A DNA stretch of 64,000 nt from positions 1 through 64,000 of the forward strand of contig NZ_QUAJ01000008.1 in NCBI RefSeq assembly GCF_003391055.1, in the 5' to 3' direction. Source of the DNA: Psychrilyobacter piezotolerans (GTDB lineage Bacteria; Fusobacteriota; Fusobacteriia; Fusobacteriales; Fusobacteriaceae). The notes under the pieces are model-generated. The model ran no database searches and was not told the origin of the DNA. It worked only from the letters and a program-made list of their open reading frames with translations. The position numbers and the translations under genes were made by a program. Position 1 is the first letter of the stretch. Every line of letters begins with the position of its first letter. Below, piece after piece: positions 37,259 through 46,002 of the stretch.

Positions 37259-38236
37259 TTAATAATTTATAAGTTCTTTTACTTTTGATTTGATTTTTTC
37301 CGGATTAATCATAAAGTGTCCTTCTCCCTTTGCTAATGGTATCGTAACATCATATCCTGTTAATCTGGTAGGGGGACATTCTAAGTGTAAAAAAGCTTTT
37401 TCATTTACTATTGAGATTAATTCTGCTCCTACGCCGAATGATTTTACTGCTTCATGAACAACTAAAAATCTTCCTGTTTTCTTCACAGAATTTTCTATTG
37501 CTTCTTTATCGATTGGGGAAATAGTTCTTAAATCAATTATTTCTACACTTATTCCCTCTTCTTCTAAATCCTTTACTGCCAATTGTATTTCCGGGATCAT
37601 TGCCCCCCATCCGACTACAGTAATATCATTTCCCTCTTTTAAAATTCTTGCCTTCCCAATAGGAACTTCATAGATTTCCATGGGAACTTCCTGTTTAAAA
37701 GCTCTATATATCCTCTTTGGTTCCAAAAAAACAACCGGATCCGGATCTTTAATTGCAGAGATCATCAACCCCTTTGTATCATATGGATTTGATGGTATCA
37801 CAACTTTTAACCCTGGCGTATGAGCTAACATTGCCTCTATACTTTCAGAATGGTGTTCCAGAGCTCTTATTCCTCCACCATATGGCATTCTTACAACCAT
37901 TGGGACTGTGAATCTTCCCCTTGATCTGTTTCTATACCTGGCTCCATGGACTAACAATTGGTTTAATCCCGGGAATAGAAACCCTTGAAACTGTATTTCT
38001 AAAACCGGTTTCATACCATTTATTGCCATCCCTATTCCCGATCCTATTATCCCCGCCTCTGTTAAAGGGGAGTCAAAACATCTATCCTTTCCATACTTGG
38101 CTTGAAGTCCTTTCGTTGCCCTGAATACTCCCCCTTCAAAACCTGCATCTTCACCATAGATAACTATTTTTTCATCTTTTTCCATCATTTGATCCAAAGC
38201 CTGGTTCAGTGCCTCTATATTATTTAAAGCCTCCAT
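37259..38236 (-). CDS. pdhB: Pyruvate dehydrogenase E1 beta subunit
   Basis: 325 residues. Transketolase-like pyrimidine-binding domain with YGEDAGFEGGVFRATKGL (about 27-44) and the PxxPxD/ RTISPID segment (about 240) of the C-terminal domain. Pairs with PdhA to form the thiamine-diphosphate heterotetramer. An upstream ATG at 38251 lies inside pdhA; I use ATG 38236, which shares a base with the pdhA stop (TAATG) and has a G-rich site before it. Confidence 0.93.
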   Translation of the reverse strand: MEALNNIEALNQALDQMMEKDEKIVIYGEDAGFEGGVFRATKGLQAKYGKDRCFDSPLTEAGIIGSGIGMAINGMKPVLEIQFQGFLFPGLNQLLVHGARYRNRSRGRFTVPMVVRMPYGGGIRALEHHSESIEAMLAHTPGLKVVIPSNPYDTKGLMISAIKDPDPVVFLEPKRIYRAFKQEVPMEIYEVPIGKARILKEGNDITVVGWGAMIPEIQLAVKDLEEEGISVEIIDLRTISPIDKEAIENSVKKTGRFLVVHEAVKSFGVGAELISIVNEKAFLHLECPPTRLTGYDVTIPLAKGEGHFMINPEKIKSKVKELINY

Positions 38237-39312
38237 TAATTCCCCCCCCATTTTTTAGCTTCCTCATATTGTTCTTTTAAATTTTCTGTCATTTCTTCAT
38301 AGGTATATTTAAAAATATCTTCCAGCGGGGTTATATTCTCTTGTTCAGCCTTTTCAAATTCTTCAAATACTGTTTTTTTACATTCTTCTCTAATTGTTTT
38401 CTCATCTTTTTCAGTCAGAATTCCTCTTTCTATTAAAAAGTTTTTAGTTCTAATAATAGGATCTTTAGACATCCCATCTAAATGCTTTTCCTCACTTCTA
38501 TAGATAGTAGGATCATCTGCCGTTGTATGAGGTCCCTGTCTATAAGTTACTGCTTCAATTAAACTTGGTCCATTTCCTGATCTTGCATTCTCTACAGCTT
38601 CTTTTGTAGCAAAATACATTGCAAATATGTCATTCCCATCAACTTTTATCGATGGAATTCCTGCTGCAATCCCCTTTTGAGCTAACGTTTTTGCCTTTGT
38701 CTGGGATTCTACACCAGTACTTATAGCAAATTGGTTATTTTGAATAATAAATATTACCGGAGCATTTACTACACCTGCAAAGTTTATTCCTTCGTAAAAT
38801 TCACCCTCAGAAGTTCCCCCATCTCCTATATAAGTTACTACTACTTTATCCTCTTTAGTATATCTAAATGACATTCCAATTCCCGTTGCATGATTAAATT
38901 GACTTCCAATTGGCACTACAATAGGCAGCATATTTATATGGTCAGGAATCTTACTTCCCATTTCATTTCCACACCAGTATAAAAAAATATTTTTCATAGG
39001 TAACCCTTTATATAACCAGGCAGCATTACTTCTAAAAGCAGGAACTAACCAGTCATCGTCTCTGCATGCAGCCATAGACGCTACCTGTAACCCTTCCTGA
39101 CCCAGTGTAGGAGCAAAAGTTAACATTCTCCCCTGTCTTTGAAATTTCAATGCCCATTCGTCCTGGATCCTGGACAAAACCATACATCTATACATTTTTA
39201 GCAGTAGATCGCGATCTATATCTTTATAGTATTCTTCATTTACTATCTTTCCGGTCTTATCTAATATCTGGAATACTTTTCCTTCTAAAGGATTGTGGTT
39301 TTCAAAAATCAT
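38236..39312 (-). CDS. pdhA: Pyruvate dehydrogenase E1 alpha subunit
   Basis: 358 residues. The thiamine-diphosphate motif GDGGTSEGEFYEGINFA through IIQNNQFAIST (about 169-203; listed as two parts) is intact, followed by the phosphorylation-loop-like YRQGPHTTADD near 265. The N-terminal FQILDKTGKIVNEEYY is typical of bacterial PDH E1 alpha of the Bacillus type rather than acetoin or branched-chain E1. Decarboxylates pyruvate and acetylates E2 lipoyl groups. Starts 15 bases after lipA with GAGGGGGAG. Confidence 0.92.
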   Translation of the reverse strand: MIFENHNPLEGKVFQILDKTGKIVNEEYYKDIDRDLLLKMYRCMVLSRIQDEWALKFQRQGRMLTFAPTLGQEGLQVASMAACRDDDWLVPAFRSNAAWLYKGLPMKNIFLYWCGNEMGSKIPDHINMLPIVVPIGSQFNHATGIGMSFRYTKEDKVVVTYIGDGGTSEGEFYEGINFAGVVNAPVIFIIQNNQFAISTGVESQTKAKTLAQKGIAAGIPSIKVDGNDIFAMYFATKEAVENARSGNGPSLIEAVTYRQGPHTTADDPTIYRSEEKHLDGMSKDPIIRTKNFLIERGILTEKDEKTIREECKKTVFEEFEKAEQENITPLEDIFKYTYEEMTENLKEQYEEAKKWGGN

Positions 39313-39327
39313 AACTCCCCCTCGCTG

Positions 39328-40173
39328 CTATTTCATTAATTTTTTTATACTATCTATGGCATTATAAGAGCTTCTGATAAATCTCCCGCTCTCAACAACT
39401 GGTATCCCAATTTCTAAAGCTAGTTTCTTATACATAACAAATTTTTCATCTGTTATATACTCAGAAACTTTTATATGCTTCTCACTGGGGCGTAAATACT
39501 GTCCCATTGTCAGGATGTCGCAATTTATATCCTTTAAGTCCTCTATAGATTCCGCTAATTCATCTATGGATTCTCCAAACCCCAACATTATCCCACTTTT
39601 AGTGATTATGTTTTTATCCCTTTCTTTAACATAATTAAGTAATTCTATTGAATTTTCATAACTTCCTATGGGTTTTATCCTTTTATGCAGGTTTTCTACT
39701 GTTTCTATGTTGTGACTTATTACCTCTGGTTTAGCATCTATAACTATATCTATCAATTCTTTTTTCCCATTAAAATCAGGGATGAGTACCTCTATGGTAG
39801 CATCTGATATTCTTCTTATTTCTTCTATGGTTCTCTTAAAATGTATGGCCCCTTCATCTTCTAAATCATCCCTGGTTACAGAAGTTATTACAACATGTTT
39901 CAGTCTTATTTTCTTAACTACTTCTGCTATTTTTACAGGTTCATTTGAATTTAGGTTTTCTCCCCTTATATTTTTATCTACAGAACAAAATCTACAAGCT
40001 CTGGTGCATTTGTTCCCTAAAATCATAAATGTTGCTGTTTTTTTCCTGAAACACTCCCATTTGTTGGGGCAGTTAGCAGCTTCACAAACAGTATTTAATA
40101 AATTTTCATCTAAAAGTTTTTCCATTTCATTATCTTTATAAAATTTCTTACTAATCCACCCAGGTTTATCCAT
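39328..40173 (-). CDS. lipA: Lipoyl synthase
   Basis: 281-residue radical-SAM enzyme inserting two sulfurs into octanoyl-E2. Both clusters are visible: CEAANCPNKWECF (auxiliary cluster, about 31-43) and CTRACRFCSV (radical-SAM cluster, about 56-65); the C-terminal FIRSSYNA supplies the serine ligand of the auxiliary cluster. First gene of the pdh operon, with GGGGGA before the start. Its presence shows the complex can be lipoylated from endogenous octanoate. Confidence 0.95.
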   Translation of the reverse strand: MDKPGWISKKFYKDNEMEKLLDENLLNTVCEAANCPNKWECFRKKTATFMILGNKCTRACRFCSVDKNIRGENLNSNEPVKIAEVVKKIRLKHVVITSVTRDDLEDEGAIHFKRTIEEIRRISDATIEVLIPDFNGKKELIDIVIDAKPEVISHNIETVENLHKRIKPIGSYENSIELLNYVKERDKNIITKSGIMLGFGESIDELAESIEDLKDINCDILTMGQYLRPSEKHIKVSEYITDEKFVMYKKLALEIGIPVVESGRFIRSSYNAIDSIKKLMK

Positions 40174-40653
40174 TAGTCCCCCTTTTTTTAAATCTAATTA
40201 ACTTAGAGTTATAAACATAACTCTGTCATTGAACTTATGCAGATGCATGAGATTGTTATGAAATTACAATATCAGCATTCCTGTAACTCAAAACATACTG
40301 AGATTCTCAGAGATGCTTCAGCACTAAGAAATGAGATAAAGAGATACACAAAGGTTTTTATTGGTTAAAACCTTATTTTTGTCGCATAACTGAAACTTAA
40401 AGTTATGAATATAACTCTCTAGTTGAACTTAGTCAGATATTATCTCAATATTCTATGTTTACAAAGTAAACTAATAGTTTTTTGGTGATGCCCTTATCGG
40501 GTAGAGATCGTTTGAAATTACAAATCTCAATATTCCTGCAGATTAACTCAGATTTTTTTCTTTTTATACTGTATTTTGTATATTTTATTTTAGAATTTCT
40601 TCGTGTGTCTTAGTGTCCTCTTTTCTTTGTGTTGAAGAGTAGATCTTTTTGAT
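40174..40653. other. Repeat-bearing spacer between lipB and lipA
   Basis: 480 bp with no gene. It contains the two-hairpin element (40442-40504), a second repeated word (GAAATTACAATATCAGCATTCC at 40259 recurs imperfectly at 40514; shown here in part) and a CTTCGTGTGTCTTAGTG-type stretch (40600) like those at 29.5 kb. The pdh operon promoter should also lie here, but I could not single it out. Confidence 0.5.
40442..40504 (+). repeat. Dispersed two-hairpin element, copy C
   Basis: ATCTCAATATTCTAT, hairpin 1 GTTTAC-AAA-GTAAAC, then TTTTTTGGTGATGCCCTTAT and CGGGTAG forming hairpin 2. Closest to copy B in the second half and copy A in the first. Confidence 0.6.
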
Positions 40654-41286
40654 TTAGTTTTTATAAAATATTTTGTTAAAATTCTCTACAAATTTTTCTT
40701 TTAAAATGTCCATGTCTATCTCTATTCCTAATTTTTTAATTGAAGTCACTCCGGCATCTTTTATCCCACATGGAATTATTGAATCGAATAAACTTAAATC
40801 AATATCATTGTTTAGTGCAATTCCGTGGGTTGTCACCCATTTTTTTACATGGATACCCATGGCACAAATTTTTTCTTCTCCTACCCAAACCCCTGTGTAT
40901 CTATCTTTTCTTCCACTATCAATATTTAACTCTTTTAAAATATTAATTACTACCTCTTCTAATTTTCTTAGGTATTTATGTAAATCCTTTCCAAATCTTT
41001 CCAAATTTAAAACAGGGTAGCAGATCAACTGTCCCGGTCCATGAAGAGTTGTTTTCCCGCCTCTATTTACTTTTATGCATTTTATTCCTTTTTCATTTAG
41101 TATTTTTTTTGAAACTACCACTTCGTCACTATCTGAGGAGTGTGCAGTGGTAATCACTGGATCCACTTCCAAAAATATTAAAACACCGTCTATTTTCTTA
41201 TTATTTAACACATATTCATAAATTTCTTCCTGTTTTTTTTGTCCTTTTTCATAGGTAGTCAATCCTAAATCATGTACTTCCACCAT
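40654..41286 (-). CDS. lipB: Octanoyltransferase
   Basis: 210 residues. LipB moves octanoate from acyl-carrier protein to the E2 lipoyl lysine, the substrate step before LipA. Marks: RGGKTTLHGPGQLICYP (about 69-85) and the catalytic Lys/Cys region KICAMGIHVKKWVTTHG and IPCGI near 136-175. A TTG start at 41310 is possible; I use ATG 41286, which has AAGGAGAGG before it and gives the usual N-terminus. Same strand as the pdh operon but 480 bp upstream of lipA, so transcribed separately or by read-through. Confidence 0.92.
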   Translation of the reverse strand: MVEVHDLGLTTYEKGQKKQEEIYEYVLNNKKIDGVLIFLEVDPVITTAHSSDSDEVVVSKKILNEKGIKCIKVNRGGKTTLHGPGQLICYPVLNLERFGKDLHKYLRKLEEVVINILKELNIDSGRKDRYTGVWVGEEKICAMGIHVKKWVTTHGIALNNDIDLSLFDSIIPCGIKDAGVTSIKKLGIEIDMDILKEKFVENFNKIFYKN

Positions 41287-41459
41287 AGACCCTCTCCTTA
41301 TATATAACAAAGATATTATTATCTTATTTACAGTCAGTCAGGAATTTCCTTTAATCACAGCAATGAATTTCTACTTGCGTATGTACAAAGGTAATCTTTA
41401 AAAACAATATTTCCTAACATTTATAGTAAATTAAAGTATAAAATTATACCGATTTTATA

Positions 41460-41504
41460 TTGACACTAACTTAATAATGGAGTATAAGTATATTATTAAG
41501 TTAG
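41460..41504 (+). promoter_or_regulatory. Consensus promoter overlapped by a 13-bp inverted repeat
   Basis: TTGACA (41460-41465), 17 bases, TATAAG (41483-41488). CTAACTTAATAAT (41466-41478) fills most of the spacer and its exact complement lies at 41492-41504, so the two arms flank the -10 box. This is the layout of a TetR/MarR-type operator; the repressor is not encoded nearby. It could instead form an RNA hairpin only in part, since the first arm lies upstream of the start site. Confidence 0.65.
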
Positions 41505-41530
41505 GAATTTAAAAACAAGGAGGCGGTAAT

Positions 41531-41563
41531 GATGATGAATTTAAAAGAGGTAAGGAAAAAATA
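41531..41563 (+). CDS. Ten-codon leader-type ORF before the MFS exporter
   Basis: AAGGAGG (about 41517-41523) is followed by ATGATGATG; one of these starts MMMNLKEVRKK or a slightly shorter peptide ending at TAA (41563-41565 region). A run of A sits at its end: one extra A would extend the frame to KKIIEEFRLLQ before a stop. It is followed by a terminator, so it looks like a leader peptide or the stump of a lost gene. Limits are approximate. Confidence 0.35.
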
Positions 41564-41612
41564 ATAGAAGAGTTTAGGTTGCTTCAATAGTTATGAGTTT
41601 AAGAAATTAAAT

Positions 41613-41650
41613 TTAAGTCTATTTAGGATCCCCCTAGATAGGCTTTTTTT
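41613..41650 (+). terminator. Leader terminator before the MFS exporter
   Basis: AAGTCTATTTAGG and CCTAGATAGGCTT pair (two wobble pairs) and are followed by seven T. It lies between the tiny ORF and the exporter, so it could act as an attenuator. Confidence 0.7.
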
Positions 41651-41794
41651 ATACTTTTTTTTACTATTGATTGTGATGGAATTAAAGAAATATTAAAAAA
41701 TTTAAAACTGAAAAGTGGAAAAGGTTTATTTTTTATAAAAAATTTATAAAGAATAAAATAGGAGATTTATTGTTTAATTAACAAGGAGGCAAAC

Positions 41795-42994
41795 ATAAAA
41801 AATTTAATTATATTTTTATTAGGTCGTTTTAGTTCAATGGTAGGAACAGGTTTATTACAAATAGCTTTACCGCTATATATTTTAGATGAGACAAATTCTG
41901 TATCAAAGTTAGGAACATTTGTAGCTCTAATGGCAATACCAGCACTCTTAGCATCGCCATTTGTTGGGAGCTATGTAGAGACAAATAATAAAAAGCATAT
42001 AATGGTGATTACTGACTACATACAAGGAGTTTTATTCATTAGTTTATTCTTTATAGGCGACTTGAGCCTATTTAATTTAGGATTGATACTAACAATCTCA
42101 TTATTAATAGAAAAAATATTTGATCTGTCTACCTCTTCAATTTTTTCAAGAATTGTAGATAAAAAACTATTTGAAAAAGGAAATAGTTGCAAAAGTATAT
42201 TAGATAACACATCGTTTTTAATCAGTCCTATATTGGGGACCTTTATCTATATTAAATGGGGGCTCAGTGGAATATTTCTAGTAAATGGAGTAACTTTTTT
42301 ATTGTCAGGAACTATTGAAATATTTATTGATTATATCCATGAGGAAACTAAGATGATATCTAATAATTTTATAGAAAATTTAAAAGAAGTGATAGATTTT
42401 ATATTTTCAAATAAAAAATTAAAAAACTTTGTCATAACCATAATGTTACTCAACTTATTTATGACTCCAATGTTTGTTATAATTTTTCCATACCTTACAC
42501 TCCAAATCAATTTATTGACTAAAGCTCAATATGGAATAGGTAGTTCACTGGGTATGGCTGGAGCCATAGTAGGAGCTTCATTTATTATTTTTAAAAGCCA
42601 GAAAGCTAGAATATCAACTCTTATAAATATTGAATCAATTTTAATAATGGGAATAGGAATTTTCTCACTGATATTTTTAAGGAATATACCTTTATTTTTT
42701 ATAGTATATTCATTTTTAAGGTTTTCACTTGGAGTTATAAATACAATGGTAAATGTTCCTTTAACTTCAGGATTTCAAGAGGCAGTTCCAAAAGATATGC
42801 AGGGAAGATTTTTTGGTATAGTATTTTTTATTTCAGGACTATTAATTCCCATAGGAAACCTTGTAATAGGAGAAATATCTAAGTGGATCAGACCTCAGTT
42901 TATCATAATAATAAATTGTTTTATATTAATCTTTATAACAACAAAACTATTAGGAAAAAATGAAAATAAAAATTGGATTAAAGATATACTGTAA
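41795..42994 (+). CDS. MFS exporter (macrolide-efflux-like) with an ATA first codon
   Basis: About 400 residues, 12 hydrophobic segments, of the MFS_3-type efflux group (GRFSSMVGTGLLQIALPLYI near the N-terminus, then GSYVETNNKK in the 2-3 loop). The first ATG is at 41837, but it falls in the middle of helix 1. In the same frame a perfect AAGGAGG (41783-41789) is followed at the right distance by ATA (41795) and KNLIIFLLGRF, the normal family N-terminus. So either ATA is used as start or an ATG was mutated. Controlled by the leader described above. Substrate unknown. Confidence 0.78.
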   Translation: MKNLIIFLLGRFSSMVGTGLLQIALPLYILDETNSVSKLGTFVALMAIPALLASPFVGSYVETNNKKHIMVITDYIQGVLFISLFFIGDLSLFNLGLILTISLLIEKIFDLSTSSIFSRIVDKKLFEKGNSCKSILDNTSFLISPILGTFIYIKWGLSGIFLVNGVTFLLSGTIEIFIDYIHEETKMISNNFIENLKEVIDFIFSNKKLKNFVITIMLLNLFMTPMFVIIFPYLTLQINLLTKAQYGIGSSLGMAGAIVGASFIIFKSQKARISTLINIESILIMGIGIFSLIFLRNIPLFFIVYSFLRFSLGVINTMVNVPLTSGFQEAVPKDMQGRFFGIVFFISGLLIPIGNLVIGEISKWIRPQFIIIINCFILIFITTKLLGKNENKNWIKDIL

Positions 42995-43314
42995 AGTTGT
43001 AATTATAAATTAGGAGGAATAAATGACAGGTAGAATTATATCGGTATTTTACAAAGATAGCATATCAAGATAAGAAAAAATATTTCTAAAAACCCATCAA
43101 TTAGAACGTTAGCTTTGAACTTCAAATATGATTTTATTGAAAATCATTAACAAGGTTTGCTTTTTTAATTTCTTAGATAATAAAAAAAGGTGATTTCTAT
43201 CTTTTTAGAGGACTTCTTTTTTAAAATTGGTATTATATATCATACTGTCTCTTACCTAAATTTATTTGAGTATTATCAGCGTAGGAAAAATAAGTTACTC
43301 TGGAGGTTAAAAAT
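42995..43314. other. Spacer between the MFS gene and the nqr operon
   Basis: AGGAGG at 43013 precedes an ATG (43023) that encodes only 16 residues (MTGRIISVFYKDSISR), perhaps a stump of a lost gene. A 21-base word at 43167-43187 (TTTCTTAGATAATAAAAAA with flanks) is identical to one at 8549-8569. The nqr promoter must be here, but no hexamer pair stands out. Confidence 0.4.
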
Positions 43315-44208
43315 ATGTTTCAAAAACAAGCAGTTATGAGAAAGGTTCTTATTTCTCTTGCCCCTCTTTTAGTTTTTTCAATATTTTTATATGGTTTTAA
43401 AAGTATAGGAATTTTTATCATTACTTTTACCTTGGGTATATTTACCGAATGGTTATTCGTTCGAAAAACAAAGCAGAAAGTAAGTGAAGCTGTTCTTGTT
43501 ACTTGTTCCCTTTATGCCCTTTCTATGCCGCCCTTGGTTCCATTGTGGATTGTAGGAATTGGAATTATATTTGGAATTGCTTTTGGAAAGATGGTTTATG
43601 GTGGTTTTGGAAGAAATATTTTTAATCCAGCCATTGCAGGCAGATTGTTTATTTATATTTCTTTTCCAAATACAGTTAATCAATGGTTAAATCCAAGATC
43701 TCTTGATGGTTTTGCAGGGGCAACCCCCCTTGCAATGTTAAAGAATGGTGAACTGCCTCCCCTTTTAAATTTATTTACCGGTTTCAAGAGCGGGTCTATT
43801 GGGGAAGGGTCGATAATCCTCATTTTTATTGCTTTTGTTTATTTAATATCTACTAAAACTGCAAGTTACAGGTCATCTATTTCTACTATAATTGGATTTT
43901 TAATTATGCAGTCGATCCTTTATTTTATGAATTTAGGAGGAGCTAACCCTATTTACAGTTTATTCTCTGGAAGTATTCTGTTTCTTGCTGTATTTATGGT
44001 TACCGACCCTGTGTCTTCACCTAAAAAAAATAGTTCATTAATTTTATACGGCCTTCTCATTGGAGTCTTTACTTCACTAATCCGAACTTATTCTCTTTTT
44101 CTTGAAGGGACCAGTTTTGCCATTTTATTAGGAAATATGTTTGCTCCATTATTTGATGAAACTATTGGAAAATTAAAAGGGGGGTATAGATGGAAAAAAA
44201 TTCAATGA
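43315..44208 (+). CDS. nqrB: NQR-type complex subunit B (NqrB/RnfD family)
   Basis: 297 residues, about nine membrane spans. The flavin-attachment region reads DGFAGATPLAML near 136-147, with the threonine to which FMN is linked in NqrB/RnfD. SGSIGEGS, GGFGRNIFNPA and the C-terminal NMFAPLFDETI match NqrB better than RnfD. It lacks the first ~100 residues of Vibrio NqrB (415 aa), so it has RnfD length. First of five overlapping or tightly spaced genes. Part of a redox-driven Na+ (or H+) pump in the inner membrane. Confidence 0.85.
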   Translation: MFQKQAVMRKVLISLAPLLVFSIFLYGFKSIGIFIITFTLGIFTEWLFVRKTKQKVSEAVLVTCSLYALSMPPLVPLWIVGIGIIFGIAFGKMVYGGFGRNIFNPAIAGRLFIYISFPNTVNQWLNPRSLDGFAGATPLAMLKNGELPPLLNLFTGFKSGSIGEGSIILIFIAFVYLISTKTASYRSSISTIIGFLIMQSILYFMNLGGANPIYSLFSGSILFLAVFMVTDPVSSPKKNSSLILYGLLIGVFTSLIRTYSLFLEGTSFAILLGNMFAPLFDETIGKLKGGYRWKKIQ

Positions 44209-44792
44209 CCTATACTGCTGTTTTTTCATTTATTATTACTTTTATCCTGGTCTTTTTCCTGACTTTGACCCATCTTGGTACTAAAAATAGAGTTTCTCAA
44301 TATAACAGAAATTATGAAATTTCTTCTATTTTAAAAGCTGCCGGTGTACAGCTTACAGATCAAGGGGTTCAGGAACAATTTAAATCGATCTTTAATTTAG
44401 AACTTCCTACCAATGAAACTATGACAGCAAAAATTGATGGAAAAGATATATTGGTCAGCAAATTCTCCGGGAAAGCTCTTTGGGGTACAGTAAATGGAAT
44501 TATCGCCATGGATAAAAATTTAAAAACTATAATAGGTATAGACATTATTTCTCATAATGAAACTCCTGGTTTAGGCGGGCGGATTGAAGAGGAGTGGTTT
44601 TTGAGCCAATTTAAAGGAGAAGCTGTTAGTAAAAACAATATTAAAGTGATACAGGGTAATGGAGATGGAAATTATAATTCTAACGATGGAATCGTAGATG
44701 GAATTGTTGGAGCTACCAGAACCAGCCACTCTATAGAAGTTATGATAAATCAAAAGATAAAAAGTCTGAGAGAGGAGGCAGGGAATGAATAA
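44190..44792 (+). CDS. nqrC: NQR-type complex subunit C (NqrC/RnfG family)
   Basis: 200 residues: one N-terminal membrane anchor (about 8-28) and a periplasmic FMN domain. HNETPGLGGRI (about 118-128) is the family core and IVGATRTSHSIE (about 176-187) carries the flavinylated threonine; the usual SGAT is VGAT here. Overlaps nqrB by 19 bases. Covalent FMN would need an ApbE-type transferase, which is not in this window. Confidence 0.87.
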   Translation: MEKNSMTYTAVFSFIITFILVFFLTLTHLGTKNRVSQYNRNYEISSILKAAGVQLTDQGVQEQFKSIFNLELPTNETMTAKIDGKDILVSKFSGKALWGTVNGIIAMDKNLKTIIGIDIISHNETPGLGGRIEEEWFLSQFKGEAVSKNNIKVIQGNGDGNYNSNDGIVDGIVGATRTSHSIEVMINQKIKSLREEAGNE

Positions 44793-45390
44793 ATATAAAG
44801 ACATATTAAAGGATAATTTATGGGATGATAATCCTGTTTTTGTTCAAATCCTTGGGATTTGCTCGACATTAGCAGTTACTAATAATTTAACAAATACACT
44901 TATAATGAGTATTTCTGTAGTGTTTGTTGCTGGATTGACTAATTTTAGTGTGGCCAGCATAAAACATTTCATTCCTGGTAAAGTTCGTATGATCATACAA
45001 ACTCTTATAATTTCTTTCTTTGTTATTATAGTAGATTTATTGCTGAGAGCCTTTCTGCCAGACATCAGTAAATCTCTTGGCCCATATGTAGGTTTAATTA
45101 TTACTAATTGCATTATCATGGGAAGAGCCGAAGCTTTTGCTCGTTCAAATAAGCCTCTAATCTCTCTTTGGGATGGTTTTACAACAGGGATAGGATATAT
45201 GTGGGTTCTAATGGCTATAGCTTTTATCAGGGAATTATTTGGTTTTGGCTCACTATTTGGGATTCAAATCATGCCGGAAGGATTCAAAACTTGGACAATA
45301 ATGATTATGGCTCCAAGTGCATTTTTTATCTTAGGCGGTGTTATTTGGATAATCAATAACATAAAACTTTCAAAAGAAAGTTCAAAATAG
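44785..45390 (+). CDS. nqrD: NQR-type complex subunit D (NqrD/RnfE family)
   Basis: 201 residues, six membrane spans. ILGICSTLAVTNNL near 22-35 and TNCIIMGRAEAFA near 107-119 are the conserved cysteine-bearing helices that hold the intramembrane iron centre shared with NqrE. Overlaps nqrC by eight bases and is followed by nqrE after ten. Confidence 0.9.
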   Translation: MNKYKDILKDNLWDDNPVFVQILGICSTLAVTNNLTNTLIMSISVVFVAGLTNFSVASIKHFIPGKVRMIIQTLIISFFVIIVDLLLRAFLPDISKSLGPYVGLIITNCIIMGRAEAFARSNKPLISLWDGFTTGIGYMWVLMAIAFIRELFGFGSLFGIQIMPEGFKTWTIMIMAPSAFFILGGVIWIINNIKLSKESSK

Positions 45391-45400
45391 GAGGTTTTAC

Positions 45401-45994
45401 ATGGCACCAGATATTAATCCATTGGTTTTGTTACTCGCTTCAATACTTACCAGTAATATTTTATTAGCTAATTTCTTAGGGTTGTGCAGCTTTATATCAA
45501 TATCTAAAGATATGGATTCTGCCAACGGTCTTGGAATGTCTGTTACTGCAGTTCTGACTATTACAACTGCTATAAATTGGGTTGTATACAGATATATATT
45601 AATACCTTTTGATCTTTTATATCTCAGGTTTATTGTTTTTATCATAATTATCGCGGCTACCGTCCAGGTTTTAGAGATGGTTATCGACCGTTTTTCTCCT
45701 GCCCTTTATATGGCTTTAGGTATTTTCTTACCATTAATAACTGTTAATTGTGCTATTTTAGGAGTTGCTTTATTTATGGAGATTAGAGGTTATTCATTTC
45801 TACAGAGTATTGTTTTTGCTTTTGGTTCTGGTCTGGGATGGTGGCTTGCTATCGTTTCCTTAGCAGCTATACAAAAAAAAGTTTTAAAAGCTCCTGTCCC
45901 TGAAGGTTTAAAAGGAGCAGGAATAACCCTGATAACAATTGGGTTCATGGCCATGGCATTTATAGGGTTCTCCGGTATGCTCATAGTTCAATAA
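45401..45994 (+). CDS. nqrE: NQR-type complex subunit E (NqrE/RnfA family)
   Basis: 197 residues, six spans. LLANFLGLCSFISIS near 23-37 and TVNCAILGVALFME near 110-123 supply the two cysteines that complete the Fe centre with NqrD. AGGAGG precedes the ATG. Length and motifs are normal. Confidence 0.92.
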   Translation: MAPDINPLVLLLASILTSNILLANFLGLCSFISISKDMDSANGLGMSVTAVLTITTAINWVVYRYILIPFDLLYLRFIVFIIIIAATVQVLEMVIDRFSPALYMALGIFLPLITVNCAILGVALFMEIRGYSFLQSIVFAFGSGLGWWLAIVSLAAIQKKVLKAPVPEGLKGAGITLITIGFMAMAFIGFSGMLIVQ

Positions 45995-46002
45995 AAGGGG
46001 GA

